DNA from: Leuctra nigra
Lineage: Eukaryota; Arthropoda; Insecta; Plecoptera; Leuctridae
Length of the DNA stretch: 64,000 bases
Reading direction: 5' to 3'
Assembly: GCA_934045905.1 (NCBI GenBank)
Contig: OW203762.1
Span: 43,983,411 to 44,047,410 of the forward strand
Shown here: one piece after another, positions 34,969-46,300 of the stretch
How the letters are laid out: every line of letters starts with the position of its first letter
How positions within the stretch are numbered: the stretch's first letter is position 1
Made by a program: the position numbers and the translations under genes
Notes under the pieces: generated by a model
Seen by the model: the letters and a program-made list of their open reading frames with translations, nothing else
Told to the model about the DNA's origin: nothing
Databases searched by the model: none

Positions 34969-35389
34969 CTACGATCACCACACTTTACAGGGATTGGAAA
35001 CCGTCTGCGTATTGTGACGTCACTCCCATAAGACCAATGCTAAATGATGCCGGCCCAGGGTTTGGGCCGCCGTATTGCACCCAATTACTTCCTGCACCCG
35101 TTTACTTCCGGCCGGTAACCCGCGAAATTTAAAAAAAGTAAGCTTTTGGAGTGTTTAAATTTGATTCACACAATTGCCGCCAGGTTTGAAAGAGCTTCTC
35201 AATCTTGCCGCTGCTAAAGATGATAGCGCATTGTCGAATATTTGAATTCTGTTCTGGCGGGAGATAAAGACATGTGTCATATGAGCGACATCACAGCCGC
35301 TTGTTCTATGCTTGTTGTGTTCAAGGTGACCAAACCCATGGCCAGCTAGTCAGGCAGTTTCTAATCCCTGTAAAGCGTGGTGATCGTAG
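34969..35389. mobile_element. Small TIR element, intact copy (421 bp)
   Basis: Inverted ends starting CTACGATCACCAC and extending about 38 bp; flanks TTTTAAG and ATTTAAG suggest a 7-bp duplication with one mismatch. Second copy of the element at 12213-12976. Confidence 0.75.
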
Positions 35390-35486
35390 ATTTAAGTGAC
35401 TTGGAACAGGCGCACTAAGAGTGGTCACACATAGTGACACGCCCTTTTTTAGTTTGCTTTGAGGGAGCCACTAGTTTATGTTTTGG

Positions 35487-37153
35487 TCTATTCTATTTCA
35501 ATCTGAGGCGACACCCTCTCAATTGTTTTAATTGAAAGTTACACAATTCCATTAAGCAGTGAGTCAGTTCAAGAAAGCACTGGAAACAAAAATAATTCTG
35601 TGAGCTGTCATTACATGACCAAAATATCATTATTACACTAGGTATCCACTCTTTCGCTAAATAACCAAATATCAACATTAATTCTTATAATATAACATGA
35701 AAATACGGACTGTGGGGTAAGAAATATGTTGATTTGAAAAGTACAGCCTCGACGCTAGCGCCAAAGGGGCCGATCCTGTCGTCCTAGCTTGGCATCGGCC
35801 ATTGATACGACAACAAGATAAATTATATTAAATTTGCTTTAGTTGTTTGTTATGGCTGAATATTAAGTAAACTTGTAACTAAATTTCAATTTCAATTGTT
35901 TCTCCTTTTTCACTGCCCTATGGAAACATGAACTTCAAAATAAAAAAGTAGGTACCTGCATCTAAAAAGTTTCCTGCCAGAAGTGACTCCATCACCTATC
36001 GCTTATTTGTACGAATGAAATAAAATAGTCGAGATTCGACAAGATATTGAGACCTTGGCAAGATTTTTCAGCAGGGAAGTCCTTCAGTTACCTAGTCCTA
36101 TTTTATGATGTCACGTGCCAGATATACTTTTGTATAGGCCTCCGAAATAGCCATAGGCGCGCCACTAGCACGACAATTAGCGCTTACCTGGTGGATGAAA
36201 TGCGAATGAACTGATAGGGCGAAGTATTGAAAATGATATGGCCGCCGTGTTAAATTGTAGAAATATAAATAAAGAAATAAGAATATTGGCTTGTGCTGAA
36301 GTAACACTGACTAAAGTGCGTTTCTTACTGATTTTGTTTTAAAATATTTATAATGCCCGATTATGCCACAGCCCACTGGATTCATCAAAGTTTACATAAA
36401 AAAACCCGATATTTTCGTGTCACTTCAACACTTGACTTTGCATTCAAGTCAAACATTTTATTTTCTCTGTCTAAGAAACTTCATTTGGGAATAAATACGT
36501 CGAAGGATTAGCAGCTTTGCGAAATGAATTCAAGCGTACCACAATGCAGCAAACGGTTTTACTTAGGAACAAGCTAATATTACGTATGTCTTTATTCATA
36601 TTTCTGATTTTTACACGGTGGCCATAGCGTTACAAGGCAATGTTCCCTATCAAAAATTTCGCCATTCCACCACACAGATGGCGCGTCAGTCTACTTCGGA
36701 GGCGTATTGAACATAGTGGAAGTGTGTGCCACGACCTAATTGCACGCTAGTAGTAGCGGAGATTTAATGCAGCGGTCGCCAACCGGTTGTCCGCGAGAAA
36801 ATCTTGGTGGTCCGCAGAGAAATTTAGAAGTTCACTTTTAAAATTCCATGCAATTTATTTTATTTAGAAAAATGGCAATCCAATACAAATGTACTGCATT
36901 CTGACATGTTTCAATACGTAAATATGCCATTTACAAAGTATATACCTACATATTCACTAGTTCTATAATGAAAATAATATCAGTTTTCGATTTTTTTTCT
37001 AAAACCTAAAAGTCATATTAAACGCTTTTTCTCGAAATAAAAGTCGGCTGAAATCGGGAAGAAACGCGACGGAACCGGAAGAAAGATTATTATTATAAAT
37101 ATTAGGTACAATTAAAAAAATTGAGAGGGTGCCGCCTCAGATTGAAATAGAAT
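35487..37153. mobile_element. Candidate TIR element, ~1.7 kb
   Basis: The segment TCTATTTCAATCTGAGGCG at the left is repeated in inverted form near 37130-37150, giving about 38 bp of terminal complementarity. Inside are a truncated MITE-1 and an hAT-like end at 36770 (CAGCGGTCGCCAACCGG). No target duplication or transposase identified. Confidence 0.45.
35831..36015 (+). mobile_element. MITE family 1, 5'-truncated copy
   Basis: Starts in the family's internal TTTGCTTTAGTTGTTTG and ends CTTATTTGTACGAA. It shows the uninterrupted AAACTTGTAACTAAATTTC sequence that serves as empty site for MITE-2. Confidence 0.75.
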
Positions 37154-37328
37154 CCGTTTTAGATATTGCGCTACCTACTTATCTTCTTATTTTTACACAT
37201 TTTATTATATTAGAGTAAAAAATACATTAACCTAAACAGTAAATACATCTTCTTACGCCTGTCAAAATAAAGTTTCGCGAGTTTTAATTTTGAGTGGCAC
37301 GAAGAGCTTATACCCAATCGCGAGCAGC

Positions 37329-37694
37329 GGTAGTGACTAAAATCCCGACAGCCGGGATTTTCAGGTTAAAAAAATAGTCCCGACTGGCCTTGTTTATTTA
37401 TATACTGGTTAAGAACGGCTTTCAGTATGACCGTCCAGATGGCGCTATGGATAGCGTACTGGACCACGGTGCAAGAGGTCGTCGGTTCGAATCCGGCCGG
37501 GAGCACATTTTTTTTTATTTGTAATTTTCACAAGTTTTAATTTTGCCTAACCATAGAGTTATTTTTTTTTAAGTTGCCCAGTTCGAATTTGTCTACCCAT
37601 AGAGAGTTTTATTCCTTAGGCTGCCCAGTAAAACCTACGGTCGGGACTATTTTTTTAACCTGAAAGTCCCGGCTGTCGGGATCGTAGTCACACC
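37329..37694. mobile_element. Long-TIR element (MULE-like) carrying a tRNA-like sequence, 366 bp
   Basis: Bases 37342-37384 and 37640-37682 are 43-bp inverted repeats with a single mismatch (start ATCCCGACAGCCGGGA). Outer parts GGTAGTGACTA and TAGTCACACC continue the symmetry. CGCGAGCAGC is duplicated exactly at 37319-37328 and 37695-37704; a 9-10-bp duplication with long TIRs is the Mutator pattern. Between the arms lies the tRNA-Arg-like sequence listed next. The superfamily is inference. Confidence 0.78.
37429..37507 (+). pseudogene. tRNA-Arg(ACG)-like sequence
   Basis: ATGGCGCTATGGATAGCG matches the D-arm/A-box region of animal tRNA-Arg. CCACGGT carries the ACG anticodon in the expected loop position, and GTCGGTTCGAATCCGGC is a complete T-arm with perfect B-box. 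The anticodon stem is imperfect and the 5' and 3' acceptor halves do not pair, so it is a decayed or captured copy rather than a working tRNA. A poly-T run follows at 37508-37516 and could terminate RNA polymerase III. Confidence 0.7.
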
Positions 37695-37794
37695 CGCGAG
37701 CAGCACCCTAGCGGGTTATAGTTTGGCTAGTACATCAAGAAAGAAATTTGTGTCCACTTTCCATTGCACACCTGAGTTATCAATCTATTTATAG

Positions 37795-38912
37795 AATTAA
37801 AGTAGGCATGGAACTTCAATGCCTGAAAGTGACTGCCAAGTACCTTGGTACAATGACTTTTTGATACCTATCTCTAATATTACTTCAAGGTAGGTACCCT
37901 ATTGGTACAGGTAGGTAACTAGGTGGTAATTACAATAAATGTAGGTAACCTCCTAGGTAGGTAGGACCTATACCTACTAACAACTGGAAAGTTTGTCAAA
38001 TGACTAACAACCTGTCAAATGATTTTGTTGTGTCCAATTATAGAAGACATAGAGGGCCTAGCGCACTTGTATGGCTACAAGTATTTGCTTAGCCTATAAA
38101 TCCTTTGCCTACACAAATACCGAGATATAGGTAGTACCTACCTAGGTAGCTTAGGTACTACCTACTCTTTATGTAGGTCCCTAGCCTACTTAGTAAGCTA
38201 CCTAGGTATGTTGAACATCATCTGTCAAAGTATTTTTCTTAAGTGTCCTGTGCCTACAGGAACGGAGCTGTTCTGAAGCATTGTATTATTTAAACCAAGT
38301 TCAATGTCAATTAGTAGGTATACGGATTCCACGTTCACCTCTTATGTAGTAGGTATTTTGACATTGTGAACGCCAATTTGACGGGCAAGTGTATGTAGGA
38401 CCTCTATGTAATAAAACTCCATTATGGATAAGTAATGGTAATCTCAGAGATCCAGACTCACATCGCGATTCCCTTAGACATATTTCACCAATCTAAATAA
38501 AACACTGCTAATGTTTCACGCACTTCCGGGGATGTAATGATTACCTTTTTAACAAATAATAACTATTGAACCAAACTGCAGACTTTCTAATCACAGTATG
38601 AGAGGAAGTACGATAAAGGCATCTTCACACCACGCCTGGAAATGACGTCACTACTCTCTTCGTGGTTTGGCAGAGTGCGCCAGCTAAAAGGCGCAAGCGC
38701 AGGAAGTTAACATGCCTTTGAACATGGCGGCGCCACAAGTGCTTGCGTAATTTGTGTGTCATGGCAAGTTGGGTTGGTGAAGCACGCACTTGTCAGTGTC
38801 ATTGTTAAATTTTAAACAGCTGTTATTTGGGTCTCGTCTCACAGTCGCTTGTGTAGTTCTGGATGTTTTTGTGGGGAGTTTTAATCTTTATTGATTGTTT
38901 TTTTAACGTAAA
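37795..38912. other. Upstream region of DNLZ, rich in GTAGGTACCTAC words
   Basis: Between 37840 and 38230 the palindromic word GGTAGGTACCTACC and its parts recur many times. No gene seen. The DNLZ transcription start probably lies within the last 150 bases before 38913, where there is no obvious TATA box. Confidence 0.5.
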
Positions 38913-39524
38913 ATGGCACTTACGCCAATAATTTCATATTTTACGTACTGTGTCAACAAGTCGTTTATTAGAAATGTGAGAAGTATGTTGACACTTTCAA
39001 AAGCTTCTGCTGGACACCTCGTGGTTTCACCGGTACCGCTGGTACTTCAAACTCAAGCTCAACTTTATTTCACACCAAAACGGACCCTGCTGACAACTTC
39101 CATATCCCATTTGCTGTTCAAGCATCAGCACGTTCACTGTAACCTGAAAACCTTTCCATTACGGATTCAGGCTGGTAGAAAATTGTCCGAGTCAACTGTG
39201 GACGAAACCAATGAAGATGATCCAAATAGAAAACTTCAATTAATTTTCACATGCAAACCATGTGGATCAAGAAACCAATACATGATTTCAAAGCTAGCTT
39301 ATAAGAAAGGGGTTGTAATTGTACAGTGTAAGCAATGTACAAATCGCCACATAATTGCAGACAATCTAAATTGGTTTTCGGATCTTGAAGGGAAGAGAAA
39401 TATTGAAGAAATTTTGGCTGCCAAAGGTGAAACCGTGAAAAAAAACACTGATGTTGTGGCAGAAGATGTGATTGAAATTTTAGAGCACTCAAAAATGCTG
39501 CTGGGAGATAAAGATAAACATTAG
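38913..39524 (+). CDS. DNLZ: DNL-type zinc-finger protein (Tim15/Zim17/Hep1), mitochondrial
   Basis: Single exon, 203 residues, ATG at 38913 in context GTAAAATG. The N-terminal ~90 residues are basic and poor in acidic residues, as a mitochondrial presequence would be. The DNL domain follows: C114-K-P-C117, [17 protein letters not shown] with C139/C142, then [20 protein letters not shown]. The four cysteines form the single zinc site and D150-N151-L152 is the family signature. Homologues bind mitochondrial Hsp70 and keep it soluble during protein import and folding; that role is inferred. Human DNLZ is slightly shorter. Intron-free here, while flanked by genes with many introns. It is transcribed divergently from SLK and in tandem with PUF60, 825 bases upstream of it. 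Confidence 0.95.
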   Translation: MALTPIISYFTYCVNKSFIRNVRSMLTLSKASAGHLVVSPVPLVLQTQAQLYFTPKRTLLTTSISHLLFKHQHVHCNLKTFPLRIQAGRKLSESTVDETNEDDPNRKLQLIFTCKPCGSRNQYMISKLAYKKGVVIVQCKQCTNRHIIADNLNWFSDLEGKRNIEEILAAKGETVKKNTDVVAEDVIEILEHSKMLLGDKDKH

Positions 39525-39580
39525 TCATTAATTTAAAAAAATTTAAAATGTACCTATAAGGTGCATTTAATTTAATGATC

Positions 39581-39586
39581 AATAAA
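39581..39586 (+). terminator. Poly(A) signal of DNLZ
   Basis: AATAAA 57 bases after the stop codon, followed by a T-rich stretch. Good position for 3' end formation. Confidence 0.7.
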
Positions 39587-39658
39587 CAAATTTTTTGTAA
39601 GCCGAACTTGTTGATTTCATATTTTCATCTTTCGACATTTTGTATTACTTGCAGAAAA

Positions 39659-39862
39659 ATTATCTCGGTGGCTCTGCTTTATTTTCATATGCAGTTTGAT
39701 TTTGATTTCCAGGAACCTTAGTGGGGGGTTCAACAGGTTCAACCTAGGGTTCAACCATAGGTTCAACAATGTAACAGCCCCCTCAAACCATAGCTCAAAC
39801 CATGGAGATCAACTGCATAATTATGAAAGAAAGCAGAGCCACCGAGATAACAAATACAGAGA
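39659..39862. mobile_element. Foldback element, relative of the hairpin at 62018
   Basis: TCTCGGTGGCTCTGCTTTA at the left pairs with AAAGCAGAGCCACCGAGATA at the right; CATATGCAGTT pairs with AACTGCATAAT. The loop holds repeated GGTTCAAC/CTCAAACC words. It shares its arm sequence with 62018-62209. Confidence 0.7.
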
Positions 39863-40348
39863 TAATTTTTAAAATTGCCTAAAACCAATGACATAACCCC
39901 TATACTTTATATGTCATTGCCTAAAACAAAACAAGGAGTGACGGACGGACCGGACTGTTGGACAAGAATTTCTGAACGTGCCCCGCTCCCAGATTTCTCC
40001 GTTGTTGCCTGACTGATTGATTGTAGAACTTGTTGGAACACGACTCTATACTTCTATAGTAAACTTATAATAATTAAGGTACTATAAGATCAAAGTTAAG
40101 AAGTCTGAATCTTCTTGCAACAATCAAAAGTCCTCAGCCGCACCACTGATAGCCGCACTCACTCGCTCCGCGCAAGCAAACGAGCGGAGCGGAGTTGCAT
40201 TCATAACTTATGGACAGCAACTCCTCGCTGCCGACATTAAAATTAAGTTTTAGACGTACCTATATAAAATGCATGATTGTCGTTTGTCGATTTCAACGCA
40301 ATAATGTGTCTTTTTCTTAAGATCATCACATTTTAATTATACGTCAAA

Positions 40349-40396
40349 ATGTCTACAGAAGAAAACTTCACGGCAATGAATGGCTCAGTTCCTGTG
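40349..40396 (+). CDS. PUF60: PUF60 exon 1 (start codon)
   Basis: ATG in context GTCAAAATG, sixteen codons ending SVPV, then a GTAGGT donor. The frame is fixed by the downstream exon, which is open only when the donor follows GTG at 40396. The 5' untranslated region extends upstream without a visible core promoter. Confidence 0.82.
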
Positions 40397-43300
40397 GTAG
40401 GTAGATTTTAACTCTGTTGTTTGTACCTAGGTTAGCATTCCCATGAACGAAAGTCGACGCTGGTCGCTGGTTTTCCTCAAACTGTCCCTGATGTATGATA
40501 TCGAAATATGAATTTTCCTTTACTTATTTTCTTTCATTGTTCTTCGCAAGATTTTTAACACGGTTAATAAGTTCCACACAAATTCAGGTTTTCTAAGTAA
40601 GTCATAAGCCGCATGTTTGCTTGGCGGCGGCCGTAGGTCCTGATTCTGAACAATGTTTAATGTTAGCGATGGCTAGGTAGTCTCCGCCATTTTGTTCGAT
40701 TCGTCGAGTTAGGTAGGCTACATAGTAGATTCTTATTTCTTGCCCATGCACAATTGACGCGAACGCAAATGATGTTGGTTATTTGACTGTGTTATTCACA
40801 ATTCTGACGAGAACGAAAAAAATGTTAAGCAAAATCCAACGCTGTGTAGGTACGCGTCAATCCTGCAGGGCGCCTTGTGAGCCTGATGCTTGATTGACTA
40901 CCTAGGTAGGGGAAAGCGGTACATAGTGGGTCACGGGGGTTTTCTGACAACCGATTGGAGGAAAAAAATCAACAAAAATTCTATGTGCATTTCATCCCAT
41001 TTGGGATCATACAATCGTGTTTTAGTTACCTACCCCGTTCCATTGAAGAAATTGGTGTAACACTACCTTGCTAACAGTGGCGGTTTGTGGGGTCGAAAAG
41101 TGGGGAGGCACACACATATTTTTATACCAAAAATAATAGAGAAAAAATGTGGAATTCGTGCACGAATTATAGCATGTTTAAAAATTCGTATAATTTGAAC
41201 TAAAATATTTGGTGCGATTTCATATGCATTGATGCCTTTCGAAATGTGTTTTCAAGTACCTGTAATTTTGTCAAAATTTTATTTTAATAACTTTCGGAGT
41301 TAAAGAATTTTAAATGAGGTGGAAAAATATCTGTTAATAATGGCTTTGATTTACTAATTTTTAATGTAACTTCCGATTTATGAATTTTGCTAAATTATGT
41401 AGAAAAGATGTGTAAGGTAGTTTTGAATATGTGTGCAAATTTTCAGGCCAATTGGACAATTTGAACATTTTCTCGCACGTGATTTCCATCCTCTGTGCGC
41501 TGTGATCCAGCCGAGAGGCCAGCCTCCACTCAAGTCACGTGACCCTGCATGCTGTTCGCTGGCGTGTGTGTTCCCCCCGCTTCCCCGCCTAGATGAATTC
41601 ATAGGCTGTGAGCGGCTGTCCGCTGATGTGCCTCCCTTGCAGTCTGCGTACAACGTGTATTTGGGGCTCTATATCAAACCAATTAGCCAAGTGAAATACT
41701 TATATAAACGGGCAATATTTTAAATGTAATAAAACCTCACATTTATATATAATTCTAAGTTTTGTAATACGATGCTTTCCCTTTTTCCTCTAAAATTTTG
41801 AGGAGGCACAGCCTCCCTTGCCTCATGCACAAACCGCCACTGCTTGCTAAGATTTTTCTTTCATTATGCAGCTTTGTGTTTTCACTAATTGTTGAATATC
41901 TTCACTATTATACAAAACTTTTCACTTTTAAAAGTTAGGTCATGTAGATCCATGGGTGTGTTTGATAAGTATTTTCAGCTTGCGCGCTGGGACGTCAGCA
42001 GATTGTTCGGCGCGCACTCGAAAATGTGGACTTATCAAACAAACTTTGCTGGCGGCGCGTTTGAACCTTTGAACAGCCCGCGATATTTTAAATGGCGGCC
42101 ATCAACCTAACCTCATATAATGCATAATTAATCATAAATACCTATTACATATAGACCAGGTTATTTTAAAACTTACGAGATTCATCTGTATGCTCATTCA
42201 TGTGTGTTATACAACATGAAGCTCTGTAGAAGTAAATTTAAACACGTTGAACACTGATAATGTCAGTGTCAGTCGCCATTTTTTCCAGAGTGCAATCTGT
42301 CCCTCGCTCGATTTTGACCGCGCGATTGGATTGCGCGCTGCCAGTACCGCGCGGAGTTATCAAACACTCGAGAGCGCAAGCCAAAAGAGTTATCAAACAA
42401 AAAAGAGCAGATCGCGCGGAATGAGTATTCAAACACACCCTAAGTTTTAGGCAATGATTAGGCTCGAGTTTCATAACTCATGTGTGCCAACATAAGAAAA
42501 AAGAAAATTGAAAGTAGTTTAGGTCTAGCGGTCTATACTGGGTCACTTCTCCATGGTCTTTAGTGGGTTACCATTTAACATTGACCCACTGTATAGTACC
42601 ATCTTGTAAAACCTAAACAATAAAACGTTATGAAATAATTTAATAATGAACCAAATGATTAAATTATAATAATATCAAAGTAATATGAGGCGTTGAGAGC
42701 TAATGTGGCCTAACTAGTGATGGGCAAATTTCGGAAATGTATAAAATTGAAAGTTTCGATTGAAAGTTTCGTGAAATTTATGAAATTTACGGAAATTTAT
42801 GAAAATTTATGAGAATACGCCGATGTTTTTTTTGGTGGTATTTTATTTGAAATTGGGTTATTACAGTTGGGTATGTACAGTGACTTTGTCTTACCAATGT
42901 GCAGAAGTGAATAATAAGGAAACACAGTTCGACAACAGACCTGTTGAGGCTCGACTCACGGCTCGGCTCAAAGCTGAACCGCAAACAAACATTGTTCCCT
43001 GCTCCTCAAAATACCGCCATATCTTTTGTCTTTGGAATTACCATTGCACTTTGAATCATAAAAACATTGGTACTAATAATAACAAAGATATTTGACTGAA
43101 TTATTGACTTACCTAACCTAACACGATTCAGTCGGAAAATTCACGATCATATGTGTTCCACATAACCTCCAAATCATGAAATCCTTCAAGACAGGGCAGC
43201 AGGTGACACTTATACCCTGTTCTCACTACAGTCTCAACCGCGGTTGACTTCAACTGCAGTTCAAATAAAAATGGCGTTGATCTGTGTTGATCTACCAAAT

Positions 43301-46300
43301 TTGACACTTGCGTTCACACACAGAATCAAGCTCAACTGCAATTGAACCCTGTAATCTACGCAACCCGCCTGACAACCAGCTGTTTTTGAACAATAAACAA
43401 CATGGCGCTCACCGAAAGTGAAAGTATTTATTTATTTGCTTTGAAGCAAATTATCAACGCCAATATAATCAACAAATTACTAAGTAAACACAGGAGTAAA
43501 CTTACAATACCTACGGGAATGTCGGCAATGACGAAAATGTCAGGTAGGACTAGGTTAGCTGTCAAATGTCCAAAGATTTTATAGTAGTGCGCGCATATTT
43601 CCTGTGAACTGCTTTGGCTAACTGCAGTTCAGATCTCAACTGAGTTGTAGAAACACGATCGAGTTTTCGATCGCGGTTGAACTCGATTGTGTTGCGTTCA
43701 CACTGATGTTCAACTGCGATTGAGATTCTCAACTGCGGTTGAAACTTGTAGTGGGAACGGGGTATTAGTGGTGATTTCTTGAACAATAATGATGGAAACT
43801 ATTGCCCAGTCAGTAAGGGATGAAGTGGAGGCAAATATTCAAACAAGAAACATTGAAATTTTATAAATTTCATAAATTTCGGAAATTTATGGTCCTCCGT
43901 CAAAAGTTTCCGAAAGTTTTGGAAATTTATGAAAGTTTCGAAATTGAAAGTTTCGCTGCCCATCACTAGGCCTAACCCACAAAAATTCAAAAGTGCCGCT
44001 TGATGCACCAGCCTATCAAAGAAAGGGTGCTCTACAACGCTAAAGTGGCTCAAGTCGTAGTTCCATAGTTTCCGCTAGGTGGAGCCAAAAGTTTCTTTTA
44101 GCAATTATTTTTTGTGTCAAGTTTTCAATTCCAAAGTGGCTTAACCCACATTTATCTTGGATGTCGCCGTGCGTATCACGAATTTAAAATTATGAATAAC
44201 CAAGATAAGTAAAGAATAGTAAATAAAAAGTACAAAATTAAAAAAAAAAAGTAAAAAATAATATATTTAATTACGTTAGAATTTTAAAATATTATCAATA
44301 AAATAATGTAAACAAAAACTTGCAATTAAGGGAGCAAAATTCCTAATAAATATATAATTTTGTTATCATCAGTAAAAAATTAAGTTTCAAGCCATATGTT
44401 GCTCCACAATATTTTTTATTAATAATTTTACTAAATTAAGAAATTAGCAAATTACTGTTGCTATAATCATGAACTATTACTGCTATACAGTGATAGATAA
44501 CGCCGTATCAATTACATGCTAAACCACAGTCCCTATCCGTGTCCTGTTTTCAAATAAAATTCACAGAAATAAAACATGGCCGACCACTAAAAGCCCAATA
44601 TTATGAGGTTTCTTGTCAAGCTGACACAATGCCTACACCAATATATTACCAAAACATGATGTATATAGGAACGCCAATACAATATCGACTTAATTAAACC
44701 AGACAAACCTTAATAAACAACTTATGTACAGAGAAAGCCATGTCAACACGAAGGCGGGTTTTCAGATTCTTAAATATGAACGGAAAAATTGAATAGTTTC
44801 ATTCTGATGTCTTGCTAATTTACATATCTCTGCTTCATTGGCAATTAAACAAACACTGATTCTTCTTCTTTGGCGTGTGAGTATTCACAGTATTGTCAGT
44901 TATTTTACGGATGAAGAAACAATTAAAGAAAATCACAATAAATACGACAAAAGCACGTAAAATATGTCAAAACATTTTTGTATCAGCTGTTTCAATGAAG
45001 TGACTTTCAGAAGTCTGTGGTTTATATTACGTTTACTGCATGCATGAAAACTGCATGAAAACGAAAGTAGAAATGTTTAGAAGGCTAAGGTGAACCGGAT
45101 AATTCAAATGAAACGCGAAGTTATCTATCCCTGTATAGCAGTATTAATTCATGCTATAATCAATACTGAATAATTACTTATGTTTATTATTTGTAATACA
45201 TAATGTTTTAAGCCATATTTTCCAATAAAATAATAATTTTGTACGATTCTGTTCAGTTCATAAACAGCCCAACCCACAAATTTTAACGAAAATGCAACAA
45301 AACCCCCGATTCCAAAATGGCTTAACCCACTTAAGGGCTGTTAATTTAAGTTAGGGGTTGAAACAAAAATGTGAATTATCAACTTGACCATATTGTACAT
45401 TTAATTATTTTATCACCATCTTGCTATATCTAACAGGCACTGAGATATTTAATCCCAAAGTTTTGCACATTTTCAAACGCGATTTGCGGCGAATCACTTT
45501 TTTGGGGTTAGGCCACTTTAGCTCTCAACGCCTCATATAATGATCTTAATTTAATATAATTACTGATTTTGATGATTAATTATTGAAATCTCAATATTCA
45601 TATTATTTTACCTTTTTCTTGAGCAATTTGCTGTTTTACATGCTCATGACAATCAAATGTTTGTTGACATCTTGTAGCAACATTCTCTAAAGCTTTTTTT
45701 ATGTAGGTACCTACCAATTTTTAAGTCCATTCCTATATATATATTAGAAAACTTCAATAAAATCGATTAATCTTTATCTACAGTCGTCTTTTACATATTC
45801 TTTGATAATTGATATTTACATGTGTAGGTTTACAAATGCTCGCTTGACTACAGTAGTACACGGGCTTGCTATTCTAATCGTGAAGGAACTTTATCTGTTA
45901 TTTCGCGATGTAATAGACCATTTGGCAGAAACTAGTGGCGCCCTCAAAGCAAACTAAAAGGGGCAGGGCTTTATGTGTCACCACTCTTAGCAGGTACGCA
46001 TGCGGGCATGGCACTTTTATGTCAATCTTAACGAGTTCAGTAAAAGTTACCATAAAAAACACTTCGTGTAAAAATACCAGCCAAGTCTCTTCAACTAAAA
46101 AAAAATATGAAATCTAAAAATTCTGCACTGAAAAGTAGTGATATCAAAAAATTTGCCAAGTCAAAACTTTATTTGAAAATCAAAAAATACTTGGCGCATC
46201 GTGTACATAAATAGCTTGGAAGTATAAGCCAATTATAAATTATACATGAAATATACATATACATAGTATACCTATAATGCCCTAAAAAAAACGATGCGCC

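Larger units (their letters stand above)
32047..35500. mobile_element. Large palindromic (foldback) element, ~3.4 kb, heavily interrupted
   Basis: Left-arm landmarks recur inverted, in mirrored order, in the right arm: AATAGACCAAAACATAA (32051, and the complement near 35483), GTAATTATAGC/ACATCGCGAAATAACAG (32165-32195 and about 34910-34935), CTAGATGTCTATT (32287 and about 34630), GTGCAGTCCATAAACCG (32799 and 34604-34625), and CTGAATTCCTGCAACTTT. Arms reach about 900 bp including insertions. At least five other elements are nested inside. No transposase is evident, so the superfamily is unknown. Confidence 0.65.
42684..45537. mobile_element. 2.85-kb TIR element, carrying a nested hAT-like element
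   Basis: TAA flanks both sides (42681-42683, 45538-45540). The ends are inverted copies starting TATGAGGCGTTGAGAGCTAA and continuing past GTGGCCTAACCC. The left terminal repeat is split by the element at 42715-43968. The remaining 44-45.5 kb interior is AT-rich and non-coding, with recurring TGGCTTAACCCAC words. Confidence 0.8.

Noticed and set aside
37429..37507. Functional tRNA-Arg gene
   Set aside because: Imperfect anticodon stem and unpaired acceptor; located inside a transposon-like element.
41433..41723. 96-residue open frame in PUF60 intron 1
   Set aside because: It lies inside a non-autonomous hAT-like element and has no transposase or other signature.
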